DNA of 64,000 nucleotides, taken from NCBI GenBank assembly GCA_963792365.1, contig CAWBVW010000010.1, positions 162,927 through 226,926 of the forward strand, written 5' to 3'. Position 1 is the first letter of the stretch. Each line of letters starts with the position of its first letter. Both the position numbers and the translations under genes were made by a program. The notes below the pieces were generated by a model that saw nothing but the letters and a program-made list of their open reading frames with translations, searched no databases and was not told where the DNA came from. The stretch comes from JAOUGY01 sp963792365 (lineage in GTDB: Bacteria > Actinomycetota > Acidimicrobiia > Spongiisociales > ZC4RG35). This document shows positions 33,478 to 42,585 of the stretch, one piece after another.

Positions 33478-34600
33478 CCCGCCCGCCCGGGCCATCTTCG
33501 ATGGCGATCCGACCCCCATGGGCCTCGACGATGCCTCGTGCGATGGCTAGCCCGAGGCCCGCTCCACCGCCCGACCGTGCTGAGTCCGCCCGGCTGAAGC
33601 GGTCGAACGCCCGATCCCGGAACTCGCTTGGGAAGCCTTCACCGTCGTCGACCACCCGGAAGCCCCGGTCGAACACCTCGATCCGCACGGCACCGCCCGT
33701 CGGCGTGTGCCTGACTGCGTTGTCGACCAAGTTGCGCAGAACCCGCCCCATCCCGGCCGGATCGACGTCGACCGATCCGGCGACGTCGGTGGCCACCGTG
33801 AGGGCCACGCCTCTGGCATCGGCGATCGGCGAGCACACCTCCACGGTCTCGTCGGCGAGCTCCCGGAGATCCACCGCCTCGATGGTGGGCTCGTACCGGC
33901 CCGACTCGATACGCGCATAAGCGAAGAGATCCTCGACGAGACGGCCCAGATGCTCGACGTCCTTGGCCATGCCGCTCAGATAGGCGGCTGGATCCGGCGC
34001 CACACCGTCTTCGACCGCCTCGATCGCCGCCCGCAGCGAAGCGAGAGGGGTTCGAAGGTCGTGACCGACCGACGTGATCAGGATCTTGCGTTCCTCCTCG
34101 GATGATTCGAGCTGGGCGATCATGTCGTCGACAGCGGCGGCGAGTGCACCAACCTCGTCACGGCGGTTGATCCGGGTTCGAACGGTCAGATCACCTTCTG
34201 CGACCGCACGGGCGGCCGTGCTGACCCGTCGCAGGTCGTCGCCCACGGAGTCCCCTACCGCGAATGCCAGGGCAACGGCCAGCCCCACGCCCATGGCAAG
34301 CGTGACCAGAACAACGTCCCGATCGTGCGTGTTCACGACCATCGAACCTGCCGCCAACACGATTGCGACCGCCGAAGCCACCACGGTGACGAACCCGACC
34401 GCAGCCACCGCGGTCGCCAGCCTGCGGGCACGTGGCGCCGCCCATGCCACGGCCAGGTAGAGGAGCACGGTGACCGCCGCTGCCACGCCGTAGATGGTGT
34501 ACGTGATCGTCCGGTCCCGGGCCGACAGATCCATCGCCAACTCGGTTCCGAGAATTCCCACCACGAGGACTGGCACCACGAGAAGCACAAGGCGCTTCAT
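33461..34600 (-). CDS. Sensor histidine kinase
   Basis: A 379-residue membrane kinase with about four hydrophobic segments in the first 130 residues and little room for a large outer sensor. A HAMP-like linker (RVSTAARAVAEGDLTVRTRI) is followed by the H-box SVGHDLRTPLASLR, the N-box LRNLVDNAVRHTPTGGAV and the G-boxes VVDDGEGFP and GAGLGLAIARGIVEAHGG. The ATG at 34600 overlaps the stop of the response regulator, so the two are coupled. The signal is unknown. Confidence 0.92.
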   Translation of the reverse strand: MKRLVLLVVPVLVVGILGTELAMDLSARDRTITYTIYGVAAAVTVLLYLAVAWAAPRARRLATAVAAVGFVTVVASAVAIVLAAGSMVVNTHDRDVVLVTLAMGVGLAVALAFAVGDSVGDDLRRVSTAARAVAEGDLTVRTRINRRDEVGALAAAVDDMIAQLESSEEERKILITSVGHDLRTPLASLRAAIEAVEDGVAPDPAAYLSGMAKDVEHLGRLVEDLFAYARIESGRYEPTIEAVDLRELADETVEVCSPIADARGVALTVATDVAGSVDVDPAGMGRVLRNLVDNAVRHTPTGGAVRIEVFDRGFRVVDDGEGFPSEFRDRAFDRFSRADSARSGGGAGLGLAIARGIVEAHGGRIAIEDGPGGRVKVDL

Positions 34601-35283
34601 GGCTGGAACCGGTATCCCACGCCCCAGGCGGTCTGCAGCCACCTCGGTTCCGTGGGATCGTTCTCGATCTTGTGCCGTACCCGCCGGATGTGCACGGTGA
34701 CCGTGGCCGGATCCTGCCATTCCGGGGAGCTGTCCCAAACCTGCTCGAGCAGCTGAGCTCGGCTGAACACCTGCTTGGGGTTCGACGCCATGTACGCGAG
34801 GAGGTCGAATTCCCTCGCGGTCAATTCCACGGGTTCGCCGCCGACGAGCACCTCACGCGACCCGACGTCGACCGTGAGACCGTCGAACTCCAGCACCGAC
34901 GTGGGCAGACTGGGACTCACCCGACGCAAGACCGTCCGTACCCTCGCCACCAGCTCACGTGGCGAGAAGGGCTTGACCACGTAGTCGTCGGCGCCGAGCT
35001 CCAGCCCCAGCACCCGGTCGGCCTCCTCAGCACGAGCTGTCAGCAAGATGACCGGCATGTCGGAACGCCGTCGGATGTCATGGAGGAGATCGAGACCGGA
35101 GGCACCTGGGAACATGATGTCGAGAATCACCAGGTCGGGTGCCGGGCCGTCGAGGTGGCGTTGGGCCGCGTCGGCGTCGGCGGCTTCGGAAACCTTGAAC
35201 CCTTCTCGCTCGAGGTAGGCGGCCACCACCTCCCTGACTCTGGGTTCGTCGTCGATCACGAGGACGCGTTGAGTTCGCGGCAT
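34597..35283 (-). CDS. OmpR-type response regulator
   Basis: A 228-residue regulator. The receiver (1-120) has the acidic pair in VLVIDDEPRV, the phospho-Asp in LVILDIMFPG, the Thr in ILLTARAEE and the Lys in DDYVVKPFS. The winged-helix domain (about 130-228) has LTAREFDLLAYMASNPKQV, TVTVHIRRVRHKIENDP and TAWGVGYRF. It is the partner of the downstream kinase. The targets cannot be told. The ATG at 35283 is supported by domain homology; the open frame upstream to 35499 has none. Confidence 0.93.
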   Translation of the reverse strand: MPRTQRVLVIDDEPRVREVVAAYLEREGFKVSEAADADAAQRHLDGPAPDLVILDIMFPGASGLDLLHDIRRRSDMPVILLTARAEEADRVLGLELGADDYVVKPFSPRELVARVRTVLRRVSPSLPTSVLEFDGLTVDVGSREVLVGGEPVELTAREFDLLAYMASNPKQVFSRAQLLEQVWDSSPEWQDPATVTVHIRRVRHKIENDPTEPRWLQTAWGVGYRFQP

Positions 35284-35402
35284 GTCCCGAGATGGTACGG
35301 AGATAGCCCGCACATGCACGACATGGTCGACCCGGGTTTCCAGATTTGTTCTGAATCTCCACGTCGCACGTCCGCAATCCGGCGGGCGGGTATGGTGCCC
35401 CC

Positions 35403-36071
35403 GTGGCGCCCAAGACCGATTGGAACCCGCTGCTCGCAGGTGAGCTGTCCAAGCCGTACTGGCGAGAGCTGATGACGTTCGTGGAGTCTGAGCGGGCACG
35501 AACCACGGTGTACCCCCCTTCCGATGAGGTGTTCGCAGCGCTGCACCTCACCCCGTACGCCAGCGTGAAAGTCCTGGTGCTGGGCCAAGACCCCTATCAC
35601 GGACCTCGACAGGCGCACGGGTTGTGCTTCTCCGTCCGACCCGGGGTCGAGATCCCGCCGTCGCTCCGCAACATCCACCAGGAGCTGCACGACGACCTCG
35701 GCTGTCCGATGCCCGACCATGGGTCCTTGGAGCACTGGGCTGGCCAAGGCGTGTTGCTGCTCAACGCAACGCTGACCGTGCGTGCCCGATCGGCCGCCAG
35801 CCACCAGAACAAGGGTTGGGAAGCCTTCACCGACGAGGTGATTCGGGTGGTGAACGCCAAGCCCGACCGGGTCGTGTTCTTGTTGTGGGGCTCGTCTGCC
35901 CGCAAGAAGAAGGCGTTCGTCGACACGAGCCGCCACGTCGTCATCGAGTCGCCGCACCCCTCACCGCTCTCGGCACACCGAGGCTTCTTTGGATCGAAGC
36001 CATTCAGCCGCGCCAACCGCGCGCTGGAGGAGGCGGGACGGTCGCCGGTCGACTGGTGCATTCCGCAATAG
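35403..36071 (+). CDS. ung: Uracil-DNA glycosylase (family 1)
   Basis: A 222-residue base-excision repair enzyme that removes uracil from DNA. It has the water-activating loop VLVLGQDPYHGPRQAHGLCF with the catalytic Asp, the uracil-binding region GVLLLNATLTVRA, LLWGSSARKKK and the DNA-intercalation block SPHPSPLSAHRGFFGSKPFS. Length is normal. The start is a GTG. It is divergent from the response regulator gene; no LexA box is seen upstream. Confidence 0.95.
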   Translation: MAPKTDWNPLLAGELSKPYWRELMTFVESERARTTVYPPSDEVFAALHLTPYASVKVLVLGQDPYHGPRQAHGLCFSVRPGVEIPPSLRNIHQELHDDLGCPMPDHGSLEHWAGQGVLLLNATLTVRARSAASHQNKGWEAFTDEVIRVVNAKPDRVVFLLWGSSARKKKAFVDTSRHVVIESPHPSPLSAHRGFFGSKPFSRANRALEEAGRSPVDWCIPQ

Positions 36072-36122
36072 CGGTGCAAGCGTGCGCTTCGCGCCACGAC
36101 CCCAGCCCTACACTTCCCGGCC

Positions 36123-36764
36123 ATGGGCGAAGCACTCGTGGAGCTCGATCGCGTCAACGTGACACTCGCATCGGTCCCGGTGCTGGTCGACGTGACCTTC
36201 TGGGTGGATCCGGGGATGGTGGTCGGCGTGGCGGGCCCGAACGGCGCCGGGAAATCGACCCTGCTGGCCGTGCTCGCCACCTTTCAGCAGCCGACGAGCG
36301 GCTCGGGGACCGTCCTGGGCGCCGCGATCGGAACCCCCGAGATCTATCCGGTCCGTTCGAGAATCGGCTGGTCGGGGCATGATGCGGGTCTGTATCCGGA
36401 ACTCACACTCCTCGAGAACATGGAGCTGTGGGCCGCCGTTCGTGGCGTCGAACGCCTCGAGGCCCGACGCGTGCTGGAGGCGGTTGGCCTCGGCGCCGCC
36501 GCAGATCGGCGCTCCGATCACTCGTCGAACGGGATGCAGCGCCGGGTCGACCTGGCCCGGCTGCTCATGACGGAACCGCAACTGGTCCTGCTCGACGAGG
36601 CCCATGCCGGCCTGGACGACGACGCCGAGGTGATCATCGACGAGGTTCTACGCCGAACCAGGGAACGCGGCGGCGGCGCAGTGCTGGTCAGTCATGACGC
36701 CCGCCGATTGGGCGAGAGAACCGATCGAGTGGATCGGATCCTGCTCGGAACGGTGACGTCATGA
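36123..36764 (+). CDS. ccmA: Cytochrome c maturation ABC exporter, ATPase
   Basis: A 213-residue ABC ATPase, the first gene of the maturation operon. Walker A is GPNGAGKST, the signature region is altered (SSNGMQRRVDLARLL) as is common in CcmA, and Walker B is LVLLDEAHAGLDDD with the switch VLVSHDARR. With CcmB and CcmC it releases holo-CcmE after heme loading. The stop overlaps the ccmB start. Confidence 0.88.
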   Translation: MGEALVELDRVNVTLASVPVLVDVTFWVDPGMVVGVAGPNGAGKSTLLAVLATFQQPTSGSGTVLGAAIGTPEIYPVRSRIGWSGHDAGLYPELTLLENMELWAAVRGVERLEARRVLEAVGLGAAADRRSDHSSNGMQRRVDLARLLMTEPQLVLLDEAHAGLDDDAEVIIDEVLRRTRERGGGAVLVSHDARRLGERTDRVDRILLGTVTS

Positions 36765-37432
36765 GTTTCTGGCGTCAAATGACCACAGTGGCGGTTCGTG
36801 ACCTTCGCATCGAAGGCCGGGCAGGCGAAGTCAGCTCGGTGGTGCTCCCGTTCGCAGCGGTGGCGGTGTTCGTGGTTCCTCTGGCGACGAACACCCTCGA
36901 GATCCGACTCTCCGACCTGGCGTGGCCTGTCTACTGGCTCATCGCCCTCTTGTTCGGGATGCAGGTGGCCCTTCGTCAGACCGGAACCGAGTCCCAAACG
37001 CAGCGGAGACACCTGATACTCCTGGGGATGGACCCACTAGCGCGTTTCGCAGGTCGTGCCTCGAGTGCCGCCCTTCTCGCGCTGGTCGTGATGCTCGTCA
37101 CCGCACCCCTCGTCGTGCTGTTCTACGACCCGGACATCGTCCCACCGGTGCCGGCGGCAATCGGGATCCTCGTCCTTTTTGCGCCCGGTCTTGCGATGCT
37201 CGCCACCCTGGCCGGGGACGTGACCGTGGGGCTCCGGTCGAGGTCGGTGCTCGCCCCCCTGCTGGTGGCGCCGCTGTCCGTGCCGCTGGTCGTGGGCGCC
37301 TCGAGGGCCTTCGAATCGCTAGCCCGGGGAGACGGTACCCTTACTCCCACGATGCTGCTGATAGTGGCCGATCTCGCCTTGGCGGCCACCGCCACAGTCA
37401 CCGCACGATCTCTGGAGTACGCCACCACATGA
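36761..37432 (+). CDS. ccmB: Cytochrome c maturation ABC exporter, permease
   Basis: A 223-residue membrane protein with six hydrophobic segments. LILLGMDPLARFAGRASSAA and LRSRSVLAPLLVAPLSVPLV correspond to the conserved loops and membrane segments of CcmB. The ATG overlaps the ccmA stop and the stop overlaps the ccmC ATG. Confidence 0.88.
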   Translation: MSFWRQMTTVAVRDLRIEGRAGEVSSVVLPFAAVAVFVVPLATNTLEIRLSDLAWPVYWLIALLFGMQVALRQTGTESQTQRRHLILLGMDPLARFAGRASSAALLALVVMLVTAPLVVLFYDPDIVPPVPAAIGILVLFAPGLAMLATLAGDVTVGLRSRSVLAPLLVAPLSVPLVVGASRAFESLARGDGTLTPTMLLIVADLALAATATVTARSLEYATT

Positions 37433-38175
37433 GCGAGAATTCGACTCTCGAACCCGGTGCCCTGAAGGACGGTCTGGTGAGAGCCCTCTGGGCGCTGACC
37501 GGGGTTGGAATGGCGGCTGGGTTGTGGACCGCCTTCACCTCGGCGCCCGACTCCGAGCAGGGCAACTTCGTACGTATCCTCTACGTCCATGTTCCCGGCG
37601 CCTGGCTGGCCTTCGTCGCATTCGGCGTGACCGCCCTCGGCTCGATCGGCTGGATGATCCGTAAGAAGATGCGTTGGGATCGTCTGGCCGAGGCATCGGC
37701 AGAGATCGGCGTGTTGTTCACCGCGGTCGCCCTGTTCACCGGATCGTTGTGGGGCAAGCCGGTGTGGGGAACCTACTGGGACTGGGGCGATGCTCGGATG
37801 GCCTCGACGGCTCTCATGTTCTTCGTGTATTTGGGATATCTGGCGCTTCGACGGGCCACCCCCGACCCCGTACAGCGAGCTCGACGCTCGGCGTCGTTGG
37901 GTCTCGTCGCTGTGATCCAGGTACCCCTGGTCTATTTCTCGGTCACTCTGTGGCGGACGTTGCACCAGCCGATGACGGTACGGCCCGACGGCATCCAGAT
38001 GGACGGCTCCATGCTGGGAGCCCTGTTGACCAATCTGGGAGTGTTCACGCTGCTGTACGTGGCGATGTTGACCACCCGCATCCGGATCGGGCGGGCCGAA
38101 TCGGCGCAGGAACAGCCGGCGGACATGCCTGCCGGCTCTGCCATCACACGACCCGATTTCGGACGGACGACATGA
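37429..38175 (+). CDS. ccmC: Heme handling protein CcmC
   Basis: A 248-residue member of the heme-handling protein family with six membrane segments. It carries the tryptophan-rich WWD-type motif GKPVWGTYWDWGDARMAST and flanking His residues (VHVPGAWLAF; LHQPMTV) that ligate heme. It loads heme onto CcmE. The start at 37429 is set by the ATGA overlap with ccmB, although the frame is open further upstream. Confidence 0.9.
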   Translation: MSENSTLEPGALKDGLVRALWALTGVGMAAGLWTAFTSAPDSEQGNFVRILYVHVPGAWLAFVAFGVTALGSIGWMIRKKMRWDRLAEASAEIGVLFTAVALFTGSLWGKPVWGTYWDWGDARMASTALMFFVYLGYLALRRATPDPVQRARRSASLGLVAVIQVPLVYFSVTLWRTLHQPMTVRPDGIQMDGSMLGALLTNLGVFTLLYVAMLTTRIRIGRAESAQEQPADMPAGSAITRPDFGRTT

Positions 38176-38279
38176 GCGACGGGTTCGTCTGGGCCGCCTA
38201 CCTGGTCACATATGGATTGATCGGCGGGTACGTCGCATCGATCCTGGGTCGATCGCGACGGACTCGGCGAGGACGCTGA
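38172..38279 (+). CDS. ccmD: Cytochrome c maturation protein CcmD, very short
   Basis: A 35-residue protein: one membrane helix (FVWAAYLVTYGLIGGYVASI) followed by the basic tail RSRRTRRGR. This is the usual layout of CcmD, which stabilises CcmC, CcmE and CcmAB in one complex. It is easily missed because of its size; overlaps of four bases with the ccmC stop and one base with the ccmE start support it. Confidence 0.82.
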   Translation: MSDGFVWAAYLVTYGLIGGYVASILGRSRRTRRGR

Positions 38280-38707
38280 TGGCGCATCGTTGGTTCCTCA
38301 TCGTGGCCGTCGTCGGCATCGCCACCGCCGGATTCTTCCTGATCCGCTCGCTGGGCAGTGACCTCGTCTACTACCTCACCACGAGCGAAGCCATTTCGAA
38401 CCGGTCGGATTTTCCCGATGGTCGCTCGTTCAAGCTCTCGGGCCTGGTGGTGCCCGGCACGATCGAAGAGCTCGGTGGCGGCGAGTCACGCTTTCAGATA
38501 ACCGATGGGGCCGCGACCGTCGACATCCTCCTGACGCGCACACCGCCGCCATTGTTCGACGATGACGTACCCGTTCTGCTGTCAGGCACCTGGGACGGAA
38601 ATCTGTTCAGAGCGGACGACGCTCTCATCCGCCACGACGAAGGCTACGAGGCACCGACCGACGGCACCTACGAGGACTCCCAAGCCGCCGCCGCTGGAAC
38701 CGGGTGA
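38279..38707 (+). CDS. ccmE: Heme chaperone CcmE
   Basis: A 142-residue periplasmic-side chaperone anchored by one N-terminal helix. The OB-fold core has FKLSGLVVPGTIEELGGGES and FQITDGAATVDILL. The covalent heme site is IRHDEGYEAP: His119 with Tyr123, the classic HxxxY rather than the CxxxY form found in some archaea and sulfate reducers. It takes heme from CcmC and gives it to CcmF/H. Confidence 0.9.
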   Translation: MAHRWFLIVAVVGIATAGFFLIRSLGSDLVYYLTTSEAISNRSDFPDGRSFKLSGLVVPGTIEELGGGESRFQITDGAATVDILLTRTPPPLFDDDVPVLLSGTWDGNLFRADDALIRHDEGYEAPTDGTYEDSQAAAAGTG

Positions 38708-40722
38708 TGTTCGGTCTCCTGGGGACACTCGCCGTCGTGGTGGGAGTCGGCTCGGCGGCGTGGTTGGCGATCGGAGGCCTGGCTCATGTCCGGTCGGCCG
38801 AGTCGACATTCGAAGTCGTTCTCCCCGCCCGGATCCTGTTCGGATCATCCATTGCTGCGATGGCAGCCCTCGAGCTTGCAATCGTGACCAACGATTTCTC
38901 GATGGTCTACGTCGCCAATCACCACTCGGTCACCACTCCATTCCCGTTCGACCTCGCGACCGGATGGGCAGCCCTCGAGGGTTCAATCGTCTTGTGGGGC
39001 CTGGTGCTCGGAACCTTCACGTGGCTGGTTGCTCGTGATCATCGCCGGTCTCGCGATCAGCTCTCGGCAGGGGCCCTCATGGTGATGGGGTTGGTTGCGC
39101 TGTTCTTCTTCGGGGTCATGGCGACGATCGCCAATCCCTTCGAAACCTGCGTGCAGGCGGCGGCCCGTAGCTGCGTAGAGTCCAGCCCCATTCCGTTCCT
39201 CGATTCACAGGCACCGGTGGATGGTTCGGGTCCCAACGCGCTGCTCCAGAACCACATCCTCATGGCCGTTCACCCCCCGGTGCTGTATGTAGGGTATGTG
39301 GGCTTGACCGTCCCGTTCGCCTACGCGATGTCGGCGTTGGCGATCGGCATGCCGGGTGCGGAGTGGCTTCGGCGCTCGAAGCGGTGGACGTCGGTCGCCT
39401 GGTCGTTCCTGTCGGTGGGCATCGTGCTCGGTGGCTGGTGGGCGTACGAGGTGCTGAGCTGGGGTGGATACTGGGCCTGGGATCCGGTCGAGAACGCCTC
39501 GTTCATGCCCTGGCTGCTGGCCACCGCCTTCCTGCACTCGGCGCTCGTGCAGGAGCGCCGCGGGATGCTTCAGAGCTGGAACTTCGTGCTCGTGATCGGC
39601 GCGTTCGCGCTCACCATCCTCGGAACGTTCCTCACGCGGTCGGGCACGGTCCAATCGGTCCACGCCTTCACCCAGGGCCCGATCGGCCCTGCCCTTCTCG
39701 GCTTCCTCGTGGTGGTCCTCGTGGGCAGCTTCTCGCTGTTCGGGGCGAGAGCCCACATCGTCGCCCAATCCTCCCGGCTCGAGTCACTTTCGAGTCGAGA
39801 GGGATCGTTCCTTCTCAACAACCTGCTGCTCACGGTGTACGCAGCCGTGGTCGTAATCGGAACCCTGTACCCGATCATCCTCGAGGCGTTCACCGGCGAC
39901 CGGGTACAGGTGGGCGCGCCCTTCTTCAATCGGCTCGCCGTCCCTTTGAGCTTCGCCCTCCTGCTGGCAATGGGAGTTGGCCCGGTGATGCCATGGCGCG
40001 TGGCCAAGCCCGAGCTGGTGTGGCGGCGAGTCCACGGGCCGCTCCAGGTGGCCCTGGTAGCAGGCGCTCTGACCGTGATCTGGGTGTCCCGCACGGGGTG
40101 GGTGGTGCTCGCTGTGGTCCTGTCCACCTTCCTGGTAGCTGTGGTTGTGCGGCATGCGTGGTCACAGGCGAGGGGGGCTGCGGTCAAGCGCCGAACATCC
40201 ACGACCGCCGAACTGCGGCGCATGCTGGCGAGCGACCCCGGATACTGGGGAGGACAGATCAGTCACGTCGGTGTGGCCGTCCTTGCTCTCGGTCTGGCCT
40301 TCGCCGGGAACCTCTCGTCGCACACCGAACAGGTGCTGAGCCCGGGAGACACCATCGCCTTCGACGGATACGAGCTGATCTACGAGGCGCCGTTCACCTA
40401 TTCGGAGTCGAACCGGCAGGTGGTCGGGGCGACGATCACGGTCGAGCGAGGCGGTGAGGTCGTCACGACCCTCGAACCCAGGTTGAATCAGTTCGCCAAC
40501 GCTTCCTCGCTCATCGGCACTCCCGCCGTCTACACCACCCCCGGTGGCGACCTGTATCTGACGCTTCGTAGTCTCCCGGACCCCGAGATCACGATGAGCC
40601 TCGATTCCTCCCCGATGATGTGGTCGATCTGGTTCGGCGGCCTTCTCGTGGGCGTGGGCGGGTTCGTGGCTGCCCGGGGTCGGAGACGCCGTCGTTCTGC
40701 ACAGGAGCTGTCGAATGCGTGA
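38704..40722 (+). CDS. ccmF: Cytochrome c heme ligation protein CcmF
   Basis: A 672-residue membrane protein of about 14 segments. The heme-contact WWD domain reads GGWWAYEVLSWGGYWAWDPV followed by ENASFMPWL. Other conserved parts are NALLQNHILMAVHPPVLYVG and LTRSGTVQSVHAF. The last 100 residues form the outer beta domain (PGDTIAFDGYELIYEAPF). With CcmH it joins heme to the CxxCH of apocytochromes. A GTG at 38704 overlaps the ccmE stop; an ATG at 38707 follows directly. Confidence 0.93.
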   Translation: MMFGLLGTLAVVVGVGSAAWLAIGGLAHVRSAESTFEVVLPARILFGSSIAAMAALELAIVTNDFSMVYVANHHSVTTPFPFDLATGWAALEGSIVLWGLVLGTFTWLVARDHRRSRDQLSAGALMVMGLVALFFFGVMATIANPFETCVQAAARSCVESSPIPFLDSQAPVDGSGPNALLQNHILMAVHPPVLYVGYVGLTVPFAYAMSALAIGMPGAEWLRRSKRWTSVAWSFLSVGIVLGGWWAYEVLSWGGYWAWDPVENASFMPWLLATAFLHSALVQERRGMLQSWNFVLVIGAFALTILGTFLTRSGTVQSVHAFTQGPIGPALLGFLVVVLVGSFSLFGARAHIVAQSSRLESLSSREGSFLLNNLLLTVYAAVVVIGTLYPIILEAFTGDRVQVGAPFFNRLAVPLSFALLLAMGVGPVMPWRVAKPELVWRRVHGPLQVALVAGALTVIWVSRTGWVVLAVVLSTFLVAVVVRHAWSQARGAAVKRRTSTTAELRRMLASDPGYWGGQISHVGVAVLALGLAFAGNLSSHTEQVLSPGDTIAFDGYELIYEAPFTYSESNRQVVGATITVERGGEVVTTLEPRLNQFANASSLIGTPAVYTTPGGDLYLTLRSLPDPEITMSLDSSPMMWSIWFGGLLVGVGGFVAARGRRRRRSAQELSNA

Positions 40723-41149
40723 ACGCACCGTTCGTGTGATCCGCCTCCTCGTCACCGTTGCGCTGGCCGTCTTCGTGGTGGTCTCGGTGGCAACGGCACC
40801 CCCGGCGCAGGAAGACCGCGCCCAGGCGATCGGGAGCCTCATTCGCTGCCCCGTGTGCGCAGGCGAGGCGATCGCCGACTCTCCGTCGGCGCTGGCTCAG
40901 GACATGATGTCATTGGTGCGCGAGGGCGTGACCGACGGTCTCACTGACGAACAAATCATCGACTCCGTGGTTGGCGCATACGGTGCGGACGCACAGGTAC
41001 TGGATCCGCCCTTCGATCCGTCGACCCTGGCGTTGTGGCTGGTGCCGGCGCTGGTGCTTGCGGCAGGCACCGGGCTCATCGTGTCTCGCCGGACAGGGAG
41101 ACGCCGGGCCGAGCGGCTCACGGTCACGTCCGGGAACGAAACCCCGTGA
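40715..41149 (+). CDS. ccmH: Apocytochrome thiol oxidoreductase CcmH
   Basis: A 144-residue protein: an N-terminal signal or anchor, the thiol motif IRCPVCAGEAIADS (Cys-x2-Cys), a short helical bundle (LTDEQIIDSVVGAYGADAQV) and a second membrane helix near the C-terminus. It keeps the apocytochrome cysteines reduced or forms the mixed disulfide before heme attachment. Confidence 0.9.
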   Translation: MRERTVRVIRLLVTVALAVFVVVSVATAPPAQEDRAQAIGSLIRCPVCAGEAIADSPSALAQDMMSLVREGVTDGLTDEQIIDSVVGAYGADAQVLDPPFDPSTLALWLVPALVLAAGTGLIVSRRTGRRRAERLTVTSGNETP

Positions 41150-41955
41150 TAGGCGCTCGACACCGTCTGGAGGAGGTCGCCGAACAGGCGCGCCGTGACC
41201 TCGACGAGTTGGAGCTGCAGGTCGAGATCGGTGAGATCGACGAGGATACCGCCTCCGAACTCCGCGCCGGCTATCTGGCCGAGCTCCAATCTGCCACCGA
41301 AGAGCTGGCCAGTCTCGACACCGACAGACACGAAGAGCCTGCCGATCCGAGGACTCCACGCCGCACCGTCGTCGGTGCTTCGCTTCTGATCGTGGCGGTC
41401 GCCGCTGCCATCGGTCTCGCTGCCACCATGGCCCAGGATCGAACCGACGGTCCCCTTGAAGGCGTGGCCGCAGGTGCTGGGGTGGACCTCGAGTCCATTC
41501 CGAATGAGGCCATGGAGGCCGTGCTCGAGTCATCGAGAGACGACCCTGCGGTCGCCGCGCAGGTTCCCTACATGGAGTTCCGACTGGCCGAGCGTTACTT
41601 CGAGGACCAGGACTACATGAAGGCGTTCGACCACTATCAGACGATCATTGAGAGCGACCCACCTGCCGATCTCTTCGTGCAGTCCATGACACGCATCGGC
41701 TGGTTGGTCTGGGTGCTCAACGGCGAGGGCGAGCTTGCGTTACAGACGCTCGACCGGGCGCTGGAGGTCGAGCCCTCCAATCCACTTCCGCTCTATGTCA
41801 AAGGTCAGATCTTGTGGTGTGACGCAGGAGACACCGAAGCTGCGTTGGCCCTCTTCCGCCAAGTGCTGTCGACAGAGGGGCTCGAAGCGGAGGTCATCGC
41901 ACAGGTCGAGGAGGACATTGCGATCGCCGAGGCGGGCGGAGCCTGTTCGGGATGA
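41146..41955 (+). CDS. TPR protein, CcmI-like
   Basis: A 269-residue protein with a soluble coiled N-terminus (EEVAEQARRDLDELELQVEI), one membrane segment (about 79-98) and an outer tetratricopeptide region (AERYFEDQDYMKAFDHYQTI; ALQTLDRALEVEPSNPLPLY). This is the role of CcmI/CycH, which holds apocytochrome c. The start is the GTG overlapping the ccmH stop. The CcmI function is inferred from position and TPR content. Confidence 0.75.
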   Translation: MIGARHRLEEVAEQARRDLDELELQVEIGEIDEDTASELRAGYLAELQSATEELASLDTDRHEEPADPRTPRRTVVGASLLIVAVAAAIGLAATMAQDRTDGPLEGVAAGAGVDLESIPNEAMEAVLESSRDDPAVAAQVPYMEFRLAERYFEDQDYMKAFDHYQTIIESDPPADLFVQSMTRIGWLVWVLNGEGELALQTLDRALEVEPSNPLPLYVKGQILWCDAGDTEAALALFRQVLSTEGLEAEVIAQVEEDIAIAEAGGACSG

Positions 41956-42542
41956 GACGCGGATCGGGAGTGAAGATCGCTGCGTGGGCCGTCGTGATTG
42001 CGAGCGCAGTGTTGGCGGTGGCGTTCTCGACCCGGTTCGGAAGCGACCCTGGTCTCAGCGCCTCTCCCCTGATCGGCGAGCAGGCTCCTGACGTCGTCGT
42101 GCCGACGCTGGGCGGGACCGACGAGGTGTCACTCTCCGACATCGATGCGGAGGTGGTCGTCGTGAACTTCTTCGCCTCCTGGTGCCTGGAATGTCGCACG
42201 GAGCACGCCGACCTCGTTGCTACGGCCAACGCGTGGGCAGCGCGCGACGTGCGTTTCGTTCAGATCGCCTACGACGATCGCCCCGCCGATACTGAGGCGT
42301 TCCTCGACGAGCTCGGCCGCTCCCCCGAGACGTTGTATCTGACGGATCGGGAGAGCCGTGCCGCCATCGCGTTCGGCGTGAGGGGGGTGCCGGAAACCTT
42401 CTTCATCGATGCCGCCGGCGTCGTGCAGGGAAAGATCAGCGGCGAGTCCAATGCCCTGCTCCTGTCGGAGACCATCGACACGATGCTGTCCGGGGGCACG
42501 CCCGGCGAACAGACGGTGGGCGAGGTCCAGACCCGGGATTGA
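41952..42542 (+). CDS. ccmG: Thiol-disulfide protein CcmG (DsbE/ResA-like)
   Basis: A 196-residue thioredoxin-fold protein anchored by one N-terminal helix. The active site is FFASWCLECR (Cys78, Cys81) and the cis-Pro block is GVRGVPETFFIDAAG. CcmG reduces the apocytochrome c or CcmH disulfide. The ATG overlaps the stop of the TPR gene, as the last member of the nine-gene operon. The active-site dipeptide Leu-Glu is unusual for CcmG (usually Pro-x or Glu-Pro types). Confidence 0.88.
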   Translation: MRRGSGVKIAAWAVVIASAVLAVAFSTRFGSDPGLSASPLIGEQAPDVVVPTLGGTDEVSLSDIDAEVVVVNFFASWCLECRTEHADLVATANAWAARDVRFVQIAYDDRPADTEAFLDELGRSPETLYLTDRESRAAIAFGVRGVPETFFIDAAGVVQGKISGESNALLLSETIDTMLSGGTPGEQTVGEVQTRD

Positions 42543-42585
42543 CGCCAGTCCGGGCGTGTGGAGCCCGATGCAGCAGCTCACCCGG

